Both the position numbers and the translations under genes were made by a program. A stretch of 13,039 nt of DNA from Desulfurococcales archaeon (lineage in GTDB: Archaea; Thermoproteota; Thermoprotei_A; Sulfolobales; NBVN01), in assembly GCA_021163585.1 (NCBI GenBank), contig JAGGTW010000129.1, positions 1-13,039 on the forward strand. The letters run 5' to 3'. Shown here piece after piece: positions 7,559-13,039 of this stretch (its first letter is position 1; each line of letters opens with the position of its first letter). Below the pieces are notes generated by a model. It ran no database searches. It was not told where the DNA came from and worked only from the letters and a program-made list of their open reading frames with translations.

Positions 7559-7577
7559 CCTGAATCGCAGCATCAGG
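7559..7577 (-). terminator. Short inverted repeat after the ABC permease gene
   Basis: CCTGA at 7559-7563 and TCAGG at 7573-7577 can pair, with one more T-A pair next to a bulged A, giving a small hairpin directly after the permease stop codon. A modest T-rich stretch follows in the transcript. It may mark the end of the ABC operon message, but it is weak and could be chance. Confidence 0.25.
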
Positions 7578-8924
7578 TCATGCCCGAGATACCTTTTTCA
7601 TTTTTCTTGTAAGTATTCTGAATTGCAGGGTAAGCAATCTCTCGGAATTAATGAGTTTTGATGTCACATAGAGCATTATACCCGAGAAGCCCAGGCACCA
7701 CAAGACAGCTATAGGAGGGATCCACGACATTCCTTCCAGCTGCGCTTTCAGCACCAGCACTGGTGATATGAAGGGCGAGATAGCTACCATGACTGCGAGT
7801 GCTGACGGACTCATTGAAGACAGATCCATGAACGACAGTATAAGTCCTGGAATAATTACCAGTATGGCTAACTGCCCGATGTACGTCTGTGAGGTTCTAA
7901 CGTCAGGTACTATAGAGCCTAGCAGAATACCTAGTGATGCAACAGATATTAGCGAGAGGAACGTGGATACCCCAATGAATACTATCAGTGTAGGCTCTAG
8001 GGTGAATATGTTAATTGGCGAGGCAGGTCCTGAAGGAATTACTTCTGATGTGGGTTCCGGTATACCATTTAATTCTCCAGTACTACCTAATCCCCTAAAT
8101 AGGAAGGACATATATATCGTGAAACCCGCCATGTACGATGCAGTGGCCAGCACTACTAGCACCAGCGTTCCAAGCAACTTACTCAGAACTATCTTAAATC
8201 TAGGTATAGGCAGGGTTAATAGGATCTCCAGGGTCTTCTCTTCATTCTCCACAGCCATTGATGATGATGCCACGCCTAGTGCCGTAGACACAACTATGAG
8301 TGGTGCGAAACCTAAGAGCATGGCTGATGTGGCTAGTGCTGAAAGAGCTGACGGACTTATTTCAACACCTCTAAAAAACACAGCTAGCTGAGGTAGTATA
8401 GGGCTCGTTACGAACGCTGGATTAATACCCTTCTGAGCAGCTATGTACGCCCTTATGTATGCGTTCAGTGCTTGAGCAAAGCCACTAATTACTGAGGTTG
8501 AGGCCATCGATGTCATTGAGATCCCTCTGACGGCTGCCTCAATTCTTACGAGTGATGGCTGGAGCTTACTGACGTTCTGACTGAATCCCGCAGGAATAAT
8601 AACTGCAAAGGTAAAGTTTCCAGACTGCAGGGCGTTCCTGACGCTACCTGGGTCGTATACATGGATCACGTGTACCTCCTTAGCGAAGGACCTTATGAAC
8701 TTAATAACTAGCGCACTGTAGTTTCCTGAGTCGAGATTACAGACAAGTACTCTGGCCTCCTTAGTCTTCTCAGCGACCTCCTTGACAGTTTGGGTGAACC
8801 CGTAATTATAAACAAAGCCCATTATAGCGAATATCACCAGCGGCATTAAAACAACGGTAATTATTATCTTCTTATCCCTTAACGTATTCTTAACTTCCTT
8901 AACTACTAACTCACCCAGCGGCAT
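7578..8924 (-). CDS. ABC-2 type transporter permease
   Basis: The membrane subunit of an ABC-2 type transporter, likely an exporter partnered with the ATPase encoded just before it. In its 448 residues the first membrane helix is at about 20-38. A large extracytoplasmic domain follows (about 40-190), then roughly six more helices near 198-222, 246-274, 312-340, 347-367, 374-392 and 402-424. Between helices two and three lies MAVENEEKTLEILLTLPIPR (223-242), the acidic coupling segment typical of ABC-2/NatB-like permeases that touches the ATPase. The topology of one helix, a large outer domain and then a helix bundle resembles NatB/YhaP-type proteins. ATG 8924 has GGTG at a suitable distance, and the gene overlaps the ATPase gene by 14 bases, indicating translational coupling. 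The substrate is unknown: sodium, drugs, lipids and peptides are all possible for the class. Confidence 0.9.
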   Translation of the reverse strand: MPLGELVVKEVKNTLRDKKIIITVVLMPLVIFAIMGFVYNYGFTQTVKEVAEKTKEARVLVCNLDSGNYSALVIKFIRSFAKEVHVIHVYDPGSVRNALQSGNFTFAVIIPAGFSQNVSKLQPSLVRIEAAVRGISMTSMASTSVISGFAQALNAYIRAYIAAQKGINPAFVTSPILPQLAVFFRGVEISPSALSALATSAMLLGFAPLIVVSTALGVASSSMAVENEEKTLEILLTLPIPRFKIVLSKLLGTLVLVVLATASYMAGFTIYMSFLFRGLGSTGELNGIPEPTSEVIPSGPASPINIFTLEPTLIVFIGVSTFLSLISVASLGILLGSIVPDVRTSQTYIGQLAILVIIPGLILSFMDLSSMSPSALAVMVAISPFISPVLVLKAQLEGMSWIPPIAVLWCLGFSGIMLYVTSKLINSERLLTLQFRILTRKMKKVSRA

Positions 8925-9645
8925 GACCCACCACCCTAACGAAAACCTCTTCTAAGTTCCTCACACCGTATTTACTCATGAGATCTCTGGGAGTACCCAT
9001 AGCCACCACCCTGCCCTTGCTGAGGAGCGCTATCCTGTCACATAGGTATTCTACCTCAAGCATGTTGTGCGAAGATACGATTACTGTTATTCTGTACTTC
9101 TTGACGTAGTTCTTAATTATGTCCCTGACATAGACTGCGTGAACTACATCTAGACCTGAAGTAGGTTCATCCATGATAGCCAGCCTGGGCTTAACCATAA
9201 GGGTCCGAGCCACCTGCAACCTTCTCTTCATTCCCTTACTATATGTACCCACATACCTCTTAATCGCATCACCCAATCCAGCAAGCTTTACGCCTTCCTC
9301 GATTACGTCCTCTCCATACCCGTAAACCCTAGCCATGAACTTCATGTACTCATACCCTGTTAAGTACTTGTAGGCTCCCGCCTCCTCAGGTAAGTACGCA
9401 ATCAGCTTCCTTACAGCATCACAGTCCCTAACTACGTCCTTACCGAATACCTTTACAGTACCTGAGGTCGGCTTCAGCAGTGTCGCCAGTATTCTTAGCG
9501 TAGTTGTTTTACCAGCACCATTAGGTCCTACTAGGCCAAAGATCTCGCCTTCCTCTACCTCAAAGGTTATGTTGTCAATAGCTGTGATATTCCCGAAAAT
9601 CTTTCTTAAGTTCTTAACTTCAACAGCTTTCGCCAAAGAAGCCAC
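8911..9645 (-). CDS. ABC transporter ATP-binding protein
   Basis: The cytoplasmic ATPase subunit powering the overlapping ABC-2 permease. Its 244 residues include Walker A GPNGAGKTT (40-48), a Q-loop region with Glu in place of Gln (YLPEEAG, 84-90, common in the CcmA/DrrA-like group), the signature YSKGMKRRL (135-143, standing for LSGGQ), Walker B LAIMDEP (155-161), D-loop SGLD (163-166) and switch histidine H193 (SSHNM). The catalytic glutamate E160 is present. GTG 9645 is the longest sensible start, with GGTGG nine bases before it. TTG 9636 is an alternative, for which AGGTGG (overlapping the GTG) would be the ribosome-binding site. It follows thiD-thiN by 41 bases, and the two systems need not be functionally linked. 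The enzyme class is certain; the cargo is not known. Confidence 0.94.
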   Translation of the reverse strand: MASLAKAVEVKNLRKIFGNITAIDNITFEVEEGEIFGLVGPNGAGKTTTLRILATLLKPTSGTVKVFGKDVVRDCDAVRKLIAYLPEEAGAYKYLTGYEYMKFMARVYGYGEDVIEEGVKLAGLGDAIKRYVGTYSKGMKRRLQVARTLMVKPRLAIMDEPTSGLDVVHAVYVRDIIKNYVKKYRITVIVSSHNMLEVEYLCDRIALLSKGRVVAMGTPRDLMSKYGVRNLEEVFVRVVGHAAG

Positions 9646-9677
9646 CTGTAACTACCACCGTAATTAAACCTGTAACT
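9644..9677. repeat. Two direct copies of ACCTGTAACT at the ABC operon start
   Basis: The ten-base sequence ACCTGTAACT occurs at 9644-9653 and again at 9668-9677 (plus-strand reading), 24 bases apart. The copies lie between the thiD-thiN stop and the ABC ATPase coding region, one overlapping the GTG start. Between them the minus strand has GTTTAATTA, a possible TATA site. They could be regulator-binding half sites or a chance duplication. Confidence 0.35.
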
Positions 9678-9686
9678 GATTAGTTA

Positions 9687-11069
9687 TTAAGTATGTCTGC
9701 CTACCCTCACTTGCTCAGCTATCTTGATCAACTTCATGACGACGTCAACGGCTGACCTACCAAATATATTTATCATCGGCTCCTTTCCTACATCCCCTTT
9801 ATGAAATATTAAGTCAGGAACTGTGCCTTCAACCCTCTTAATAGCCGCCTCTATACCCCAAGGAATTGTAGCTCCTTCTCTAACCTTAACTTCAGGAGGC
9901 TCCTCACTCCTGTCGTAGAACGATATCTTGAGACCTAACTTTCCAGCAGCTTCCAGCACATCCTCAGAATACCTTATATTGAGCGCAGCCCTCATACTGG
10001 GGTCGAACTCCATAACCTTTAGCACGGCTCTGGCTAGGTGAGAGGATGCCCCGAATGTTGGTGGCCCCACCGCCTTCACCTTATTACCGTACCTTACTAC
10101 CCTCCCCAAAACCCCTGCAACATCGTCAACGCCCCTTGCATAATGCTTAGGCAATGCAACTACAACATTCATTTGTACCTCGGGTAGTAGAGGGTTGATC
10201 AACTCACCATGTTCTTCAAGGATCTCGATAGCCCTTCTCAAGTCCTGAACCACCCCCCACTTTTCAGCTGGAATTAAAACCCAGGCTGGTGGATGTACTG
10301 GACAGTGCCCTCTCCCTACATCCCTGAGTCCGTACTTTATAGCTACCGTAACAAAATCCTTAGCTATTTTAATGGCCTCTGAGACCACCCTACCCTTAGC
10401 TAGCTCAGCAGCTATAGCTGCCGAAAAAGTACAGCCTGTTCCATGATAGCAGCCGCCACGTATTCTAGGTCCTGCAAATACCTTAAAATCTCCTCTCCAG
10501 TACAGCACATCAGCTGACTCACTTCCCTCTAAGTGCCCACCCTTAACTACAGCTGCCTCAGCACCCAGCTCCTCAACTATGTACCTAGCAGCTTTCTTAG
10601 CGTCATTGATTGACTGTACCTTAATTCCAGTTATTTTTTCTGCTTCAAACCTGTTCGGAGTCACGACGGTAGCGAGAGGTATTAACTCATTAATAAGTGT
10701 CTCTACCGCATCAGGTCTTAGCAGTGGGGCTTCCGACTTAGCAACCATTACTGGATCTACGACTAACGGAAAGCCGTATCTCTTGACTGCTCCTGCAACA
10801 GCCTTAATTATCTTTGAATTACTGAGCATTCCCGTCTTAGCCGCATCAACTCCAATGTCATCAACTACAGCCTCGATCTGAGCTACTACGACTTCAGGAG
10901 GTAGGTCATAAGCAAGTCTAACCTCCCGCGTATTTTGCGCGGTTACTGAGGTCAGCGCCACTAGCCCGTGAACCCCTAACGCCGCAAATGTTTTGAGGTC
11001 CGCCTCAATACCCGCTCCACCACCTGAATCCGAGCCAGCAATAGTTAGTGCTGTAGGTGTAGTCCTCAT
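9687..11069 (-). CDS. thiDN: Bifunctional HMP/HMP-P kinase and thiamine-phosphate synthase (ThiD-ThiN)
   Basis: A thiamine biosynthesis fusion enzyme. The ThiD half phosphorylates hydroxymethylpyrimidine twice to HMP-PP. The ThiN half replaces ThiE and joins HMP-PP to the thiazole phosphate to give thiamine phosphate. Numbered from ATG 11069 (460 residues), ThiD shows ALTIAGSDSGGGAGI (7-21), TSVTAQNT (40-47), DPVM (105-108), KGGH (176-179) and GTGCTFSAA (210-218), which contains the family's glycine-rich anion-hole segment. After a linker near 270-285, ThiN shows VGPPTFGASSHLARAV (334-349), FDPSMRAALNIRYSEDV (355-371) and a C-terminal IFHKGDVGKEP (421-431). ATG 11069 is preferred because ThiD proteins begin just there and a G-rich site precedes it; an in-frame TTG at 11096 would add nine residues. 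There is no helix-turn-helix, so this is the enzyme form and not the ThiR regulator. It lies just after the DtxR-family gene. Confidence 0.93.
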   Translation of the reverse strand: MRTTPTALTIAGSDSGGGAGIEADLKTFAALGVHGLVALTSVTAQNTREVRLAYDLPPEVVVAQIEAVVDDIGVDAAKTGMLSNSKIIKAVAGAVKRYGFPLVVDPVMVAKSEAPLLRPDAVETLINELIPLATVVTPNRFEAEKITGIKVQSINDAKKAARYIVEELGAEAAVVKGGHLEGSESADVLYWRGDFKVFAGPRIRGGCYHGTGCTFSAAIAAELAKGRVVSEAIKIAKDFVTVAIKYGLRDVGRGHCPVHPPAWVLIPAEKWGVVQDLRRAIEILEEHGELINPLLPEVQMNVVVALPKHYARGVDDVAGVLGRVVRYGNKVKAVGPPTFGASSHLARAVLKVMEFDPSMRAALNIRYSEDVLEAAGKLGLKISFYDRSEEPPEVKVREGATIPWGIEAAIKRVEGTVPDLIFHKGDVGKEPMINIFGRSAVDVVMKLIKIAEQVRVGRHT

Positions 11070-11121
11070 CCCTACCCCAGATAGTATTTTAGTCAAGAAT
11101 TAAATTATGTTAGGCCGTACC

Positions 11122-11820
11122 CTACCTACGTTTACCAGGTGACTGAACCACTATTATTGCCCTAGCAGCGTGTGGTGGGAGACTGACTTCATCACCTGTG
11201 AATATCTTAGCTTTAATATGACCTCTGCAGTTCTCAATTACATAGAGTTCGTACCCTACATCAATTCCCAGCTCCTCCATCAGCTTAAGAACGCTAACCA
11301 GCTCCCCGGAAACACGAGTGATCCTAACTCTAGATCCTGGCTTGAACTTAATCAAAGGCCTCTCATTAATGGATCTTTTGAGGTCTGAAGCCCCTGGAAT
11401 AGGGTTTCCGTGAGGGCATTGAGAGGGCTTTCCAATACTTACGTAGATCCTCTCAACGAGCTCATTGGGCAGATGCTCCATTAAGTGTGCCAGTCTATGT
11501 ACCTCAAAGTTATTGTAGTTTAAGTACTTCTTAAGCCACACCTCAATGATTCTGTGCTTCCTGATTATCTTCTCAGCTATCCTCCTGCCTTCCTCAGTCA
11601 GCTCGACACCTCTGTATTTTGTCCATTTTATGAGTCCTTTATCGACTAATCTAGAGAGAACCTTAGATATTGTTGCAGGGGTAACGCCTAGCTCCCTTGC
11701 CACAACAGTAGTTCGGGCTTCACCGTAAGCCTCAAGTACCTTGTATATAGTTATCAGGTAGTCTTCAACAGCCCTACTGGTTGCCTCCTCTCTTAACTGC
11801 CTCACACCGCTGGGTGTCAT
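11122..11820 (-). CDS. DtxR/MntR-family metal-dependent transcriptional regulator
   Basis: A 232-residue metalloregulator expected to repress or activate metal-uptake genes when it binds divalent metal. The winged helix spans about 15-80, with the recognition segment VTPATISKVLSRLVDKG (46-62). The dimer and metal-binding domain covers about 81-145 and ends in the family hallmark CPHGNPIPG (135-143). A C-terminal SH3-like/FeoA domain follows (157-228). By alignment with DtxR and MntR, metal ligands would be D20, H112, E115 and H116 (primary), and H89, E93 and H108 (ancillary). H112 stands where DtxR has Cys and MntR has Glu. I place the start at ATG 11820 because GAGGTG at 11833-11828 is an ideal ribosome-binding site seven bases upstream; an in-frame ATG 11871 would add 17 residues but lacks such a site. 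A C/D sRNA lies just upstream on the same strand. The metal specificity is not determined. Confidence 0.9.
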   Translation of the reverse strand: MTPSGVRQLREEATSRAVEDYLITIYKVLEAYGEARTTVVARELGVTPATISKVLSRLVDKGLIKWTKYRGVELTEEGRRIAEKIIRKHRIIEVWLKKYLNYNNFEVHRLAHLMEHLPNELVERIYVSIGKPSQCPHGNPIPGASDLKRSINERPLIKFKPGSRVRITRVSGELVSVLKLMEELGIDVGYELYVIENCRGHIKAKIFTGDEVSLPPHAARAIIVVQSPGKRR

Positions 11821-11880
11821 CCCAGAACACCTCAGACTAAGTAAGCTTGAGAGCTTGACGACATACGACATCCTGAACTA

Positions 11881-11898
11881 GTATTATCCCCCTAATAC
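11881..11898 (-). promoter_or_regulatory. Inverted repeat upstream of the dtxR-family gene
   Basis: GTATTATCCCCCTAATAC has perfect six-base arms around a six-base centre. It lies two bases after the D box of the C/D sRNA and about 60 bases before the regulator's ATG. It could be a 3' hairpin that ends or protects the sRNA, an operator for autoregulation, or part of the regulator's promoter (minus strand GGATAATACT is TATA-like). The repeat is seen; its role is open. Confidence 0.45.
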
Positions 11899-11951
11899 AG
11901 TCAGCCAAGGCTGATTTCCTCACACATCAGTGCCGCCTGAGGTCATCACAC
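11899..11951 (-). ncRNA. C/D box guide sRNA (2'-O-methylation guide)
   Basis: A complete archaeal C/D box sRNA, which would be bound by L7Ae, Nop5 and fibrillarin to methylate ribose on target RNA. On the minus strand the order is C box GTGATGA (11949-11943, perfect), guide 1 CCTCAGGCGGCA (11942-11931), D' box CTGA (11930-11927), three bases, C' box GTGAGGA (11923-11917, one change from RTGATGA), guide 2 AATCAGCCTTGG (11916-11905) and D box CTGA (11904-11901). Both guides are exactly 12 bases, the archaeal norm, and the D'-C' spacer is three bases. A TATA-like TTTATTAA at 11983-11976 is the right distance upstream for a start near 11954. Both guides appear to match the helix 27 region of 16S rRNA. 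Ends are estimated to within a few bases. Confidence 0.88.
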
Positions 11952-11973
11952 TAAGTATATGATCTGACTTAGT
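11950..11973. repeat. ACTAAGT / ACTTAGT inverted repeat at the sRNA promoter
   Basis: ACTAAGT at 11950-11956 and its reverse complement ACTTAGT at 11967-11973 face each other across ten bases, between the TATA-like box and the C box of the sRNA. Further copies of the heptamer occur at 11836-11842 (before the regulator's ribosome-binding site) and at 12092-12098 (reverse orientation). The grouping within about 260 bases may mark a binding site, possibly for the DtxR-family regulator, but this is untested. Confidence 0.35.
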
Positions 11974-11975
11974 AC

Positions 11976-11983
11976 TTAATAAA
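11976..11983 (-). promoter_or_regulatory. TATA-like box for the C/D sRNA
   Basis: TTTATTAA on the minus strand is centred about 26 bases before 11954, only five bases upstream of the C box. This is the expected archaeal promoter geometry for an independently transcribed short sRNA. No strong BRE is evident just upstream. Confidence 0.5.
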
Positions 11984-12093
11984 CTACCGCATAACCCCCC
12001 ATACACTTCAGGTTACACCAACTTCTAAAACTTGAGTTCGAGTAAGGACTCGGTTGTGGGAAATTCTTGAAAACTAAATTGACCCTGCTCAAC
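11984..12093. other. Intergenic stretch upstream of the sRNA promoter
   Basis: These 110 bases contain no recognised gene. They hold a run of six Cs (11995-12000) and a small perfect hairpin, CGAGT-AAGG-ACTCG (about 12039-12052). I looked for a second C/D or tRNA pattern: one isolated CTGA lies on the minus strand near 12013-12010 without a matching C box, so none is called. Confidence 0.3.
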
Positions 12094-12102
12094 TTAGTTG
12101 AG
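12068..12102 (-). terminator. Hairpin and T-rich tract at the radical SAM gene end
   Basis: CTCAAC (12088-12093), TTA, GTTGAG (12097-12102) form a perfect six-base stem whose loop is the stop codon of the radical SAM gene. In the minus-strand transcript the stem is followed after about ten bases by the T-rich AATTTAGTTTTC (12079-12068). This resembles an intrinsic terminator separating the radical SAM gene from the sRNA promoter. The T tract is interrupted, so confidence is limited. Confidence 0.35.
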
Positions 12103-13039
12103 GACCGCCTTAATACGTCCCTCTACAGCCCTATCACTTAGTACCCTAGTAATAATCACCTCCAGCGTCTTACCTATAAAGACTTCTGGCGACTCAGTCA
12201 ATACTTTAATTACTGGCCCATGTGGCAGGGTATACGCTATTAAAGCATCACAAGTCTTAGCAACCACCCCCACAGCTCTTAATACTTGACCCACCAATTT
12301 CTTCTTACTGACGTAATTAATCCTTCTAATGGTGTAGTACAGCTTTCTTGCCCGTGACTTAACTGCTGGCGGAGGCCTACTGAAACCCTCAAACGCTGTA
12401 CCTTTCAATGGTGTAAACCTGTAGAGCGTTATTTTCTCTACCCCTAAATCAGGTAGCTTCTTCACCACCTTAATTGTCTCCTTAATAGTTTTCTTAGACT
12501 CTCCTGGGAGCCCATGGATTACGTAGACATACGGTCTCAAACCCTCCTTAGCGAGTAATCTAGCAGCACTTAGGACTTCATCAACCGTAGATGGTCTTCC
12601 CAGAGCTATGTGATGTTTATTACAGCCTGTCTCCAGCCCTAAATGAACTGTTGTACCACGCAGGTACCTCCCGAGAATTCTTGCAACCTCCTCATTAACT
12701 AGGTTCGGCTTTATGTTCTCGATCATTATGTAGACCTCACGTGAAGATACCTCACTTACTTCAGTTAAACGTTCAAGCAGTTCTTGAATAGCCTGCAGGT
12801 TAGGTGGTGGATACCTAGGGTCTGTTAGTGGTGCTGGGTAGACAAGCCAGTCCCTACCGTAGTCTAGGAAGTCTGGTGCGCTCAGAACTATCCTCTTCAC
12901 ACCAATCTTAATTAACTCACTGACCTCCTTCACAATACTGTCAACGGGCCTCGACCGTGCTGGACCGTAAAGTGCTGGTACTGAGCAGTACCCACATCCT
13001 GGAGGTATGTTCAGAGGGCAGTTGAGCCTACTCCGCAGC
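12094..13039 (-). CDS. Radical SAM protein (5' end outside the window)
   Basis: An iron-sulfur radical S-adenosylmethionine enzyme, incomplete because its reading frame stays open to the right edge. A GTG at 12933 is internal: translating upstream of it gives NCPLNIPPGCGYCSVPAL and then YGPARSRPVDSIVKEV, the cluster-binding cysteine segment and following loop of radical SAM proteins. Further in come the strand SELIKIGVKRIVLSAPDF, the GLETGCNKHHIALGRPST region typical of B12-binding/MiaB-like radical SAM folds, and VYVIHGLPGESKKTIKE (SAM-binding barrel strand). The C-terminal 60 residues, from about VGQVLRAVGV, may be a TRAM-like accessory domain ending in VEGRIKAVLN. The cysteine spacing reads C-x7-C-x2-C rather than C-x3-C-x2-C. 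Any N-terminal domain lies outside the window. Substrate is unknown; a methylthiotransferase or B12-dependent enzyme is possible. Confidence 0.82.
   Translation of the reverse strand, partial: LRSRLNCPLNIPPGCGYCSVPALYGPARSRPVDSIVKEVSELIKIGVKRIVLSAPDFLDYGRDWLVYPAPLTDPRYPPPNLQAIQELLERLTEVSEVSSREVYIMIENIKPNLVNEEVARILGRYLRGTTVHLGLETGCNKHHIALGRPSTVDEVLSAARLLAKEGLRPYVYVIHGLPGESKKTIKETIKVVKKLPDLGVEKITLYRFTPLKGTAFEGFSRPPPAVKSRARKLYYTIRRINYVSKKKLVGQVLRAVGVVAKTCDALIAYTLPHGPVIKVLTESPEVFIGKTLEVIITRVLSDRAVEGRIKAVLN

Noticed and set aside
7559..7577. TGATG and CTGA words near the permease end as another C/D sRNA
   Set aside because: Spacing between candidate boxes is about 21 bases and no C' or D' partner fits.
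11901..11914. Perfect palindrome TCAGCCAAGGCTGA, at first sight an operator for the DtxR-family regulator
   Set aside because: It is fully accounted for by the second guide and D box of the C/D sRNA (guide end CAGCCTTGG plus CTGA), so no separate operator is needed.
12030..12055. GAGTTCGAGT, reminiscent of a tRNA T-arm
   Set aside because: No acceptor stem, anticodon arm or D-arm can be built around it; it is a short hairpin only.

Overview
The window looks like a stretch of thermophilic archaeal chromosome, most likely Thermoproteota (Crenarchaeota). The evidence is an AMP phosphorylase of the archaeal type, a ThiD-ThiN fusion kinase/synthase, a UPF0282 metallo-beta-lactamase protein, GGTG/GAGGTG ribosome-binding sites, frequent TTG and GTG starts, TATA-like promoter boxes, and an archaeal-type C/D box guide RNA. 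The genus cannot be fixed from the sequence. Coding density is high, no gap exceeds about 220 bases, and I see no insertion sequence, CRISPR array, tRNA, rRNA or prophage.

Layout. Positions 1-65 may hold the last codons of a gene entering from the left. Three genes then run on the plus strand: a UPF0282 metallo-beta-lactamase-fold protein (112-1203), a ten-helix EamA/DMT transporter (1292-2206) and an AAA+ ATPase with an unrecognised 230-residue N-terminal region (2301-3752). The AAA+ gene converges on a long minus-strand series. Read in transcription order from the right edge, this series is: a radical SAM protein running off the right edge (13039-12094), a C/D box sRNA (about 11951-11899), a DtxR-family metalloregulator (11820-11122), ThiD-ThiN (11069-9687), a two-gene ABC-2 transporter (ATPase 9645-8911, permease 8924-7578, overlapping), AMP phosphorylase deoA (7464-5956), a DHH/DHHA1 phosphoesterase (5738-4761), a PadR-family regulator (4703-4353) and a DUF429 protein (4341-3766).

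How the genes may work together. The ABC ATPase and permease overlap and surely form one exporter or membrane-acting complex. DeoA belongs to the archaeal NMP degradation route (with ribose-1,5-bisphosphate isomerase and form III RuBisCO, which are not in this window). The DHH protein downstream could supply 5'-NMPs from short RNAs or related nucleotides, but that link is an inference. ThiD-ThiN makes HMP-PP and joins it to the thiazole moiety in thiamine biosynthesis. PadR and DUF429 are separated by 11 bases and are probably cotranscribed.

The best non-coding discovery is the C/D box sRNA. It has perfect C, D' and D boxes, a near-perfect C' box and two 12-nt guides. Both guides appear complementary to neighbouring strands of 16S rRNA helix 27, with G881 and G902 (E. 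coli numbering, recalled from memory) as predicted 2'-O-methylation sites. Apart from this the region is largely housekeeping. I found no convincing new defence or mobile system. The least understood proteins are the AAA+ ATPase, the UPF0282 protein and DUF429.
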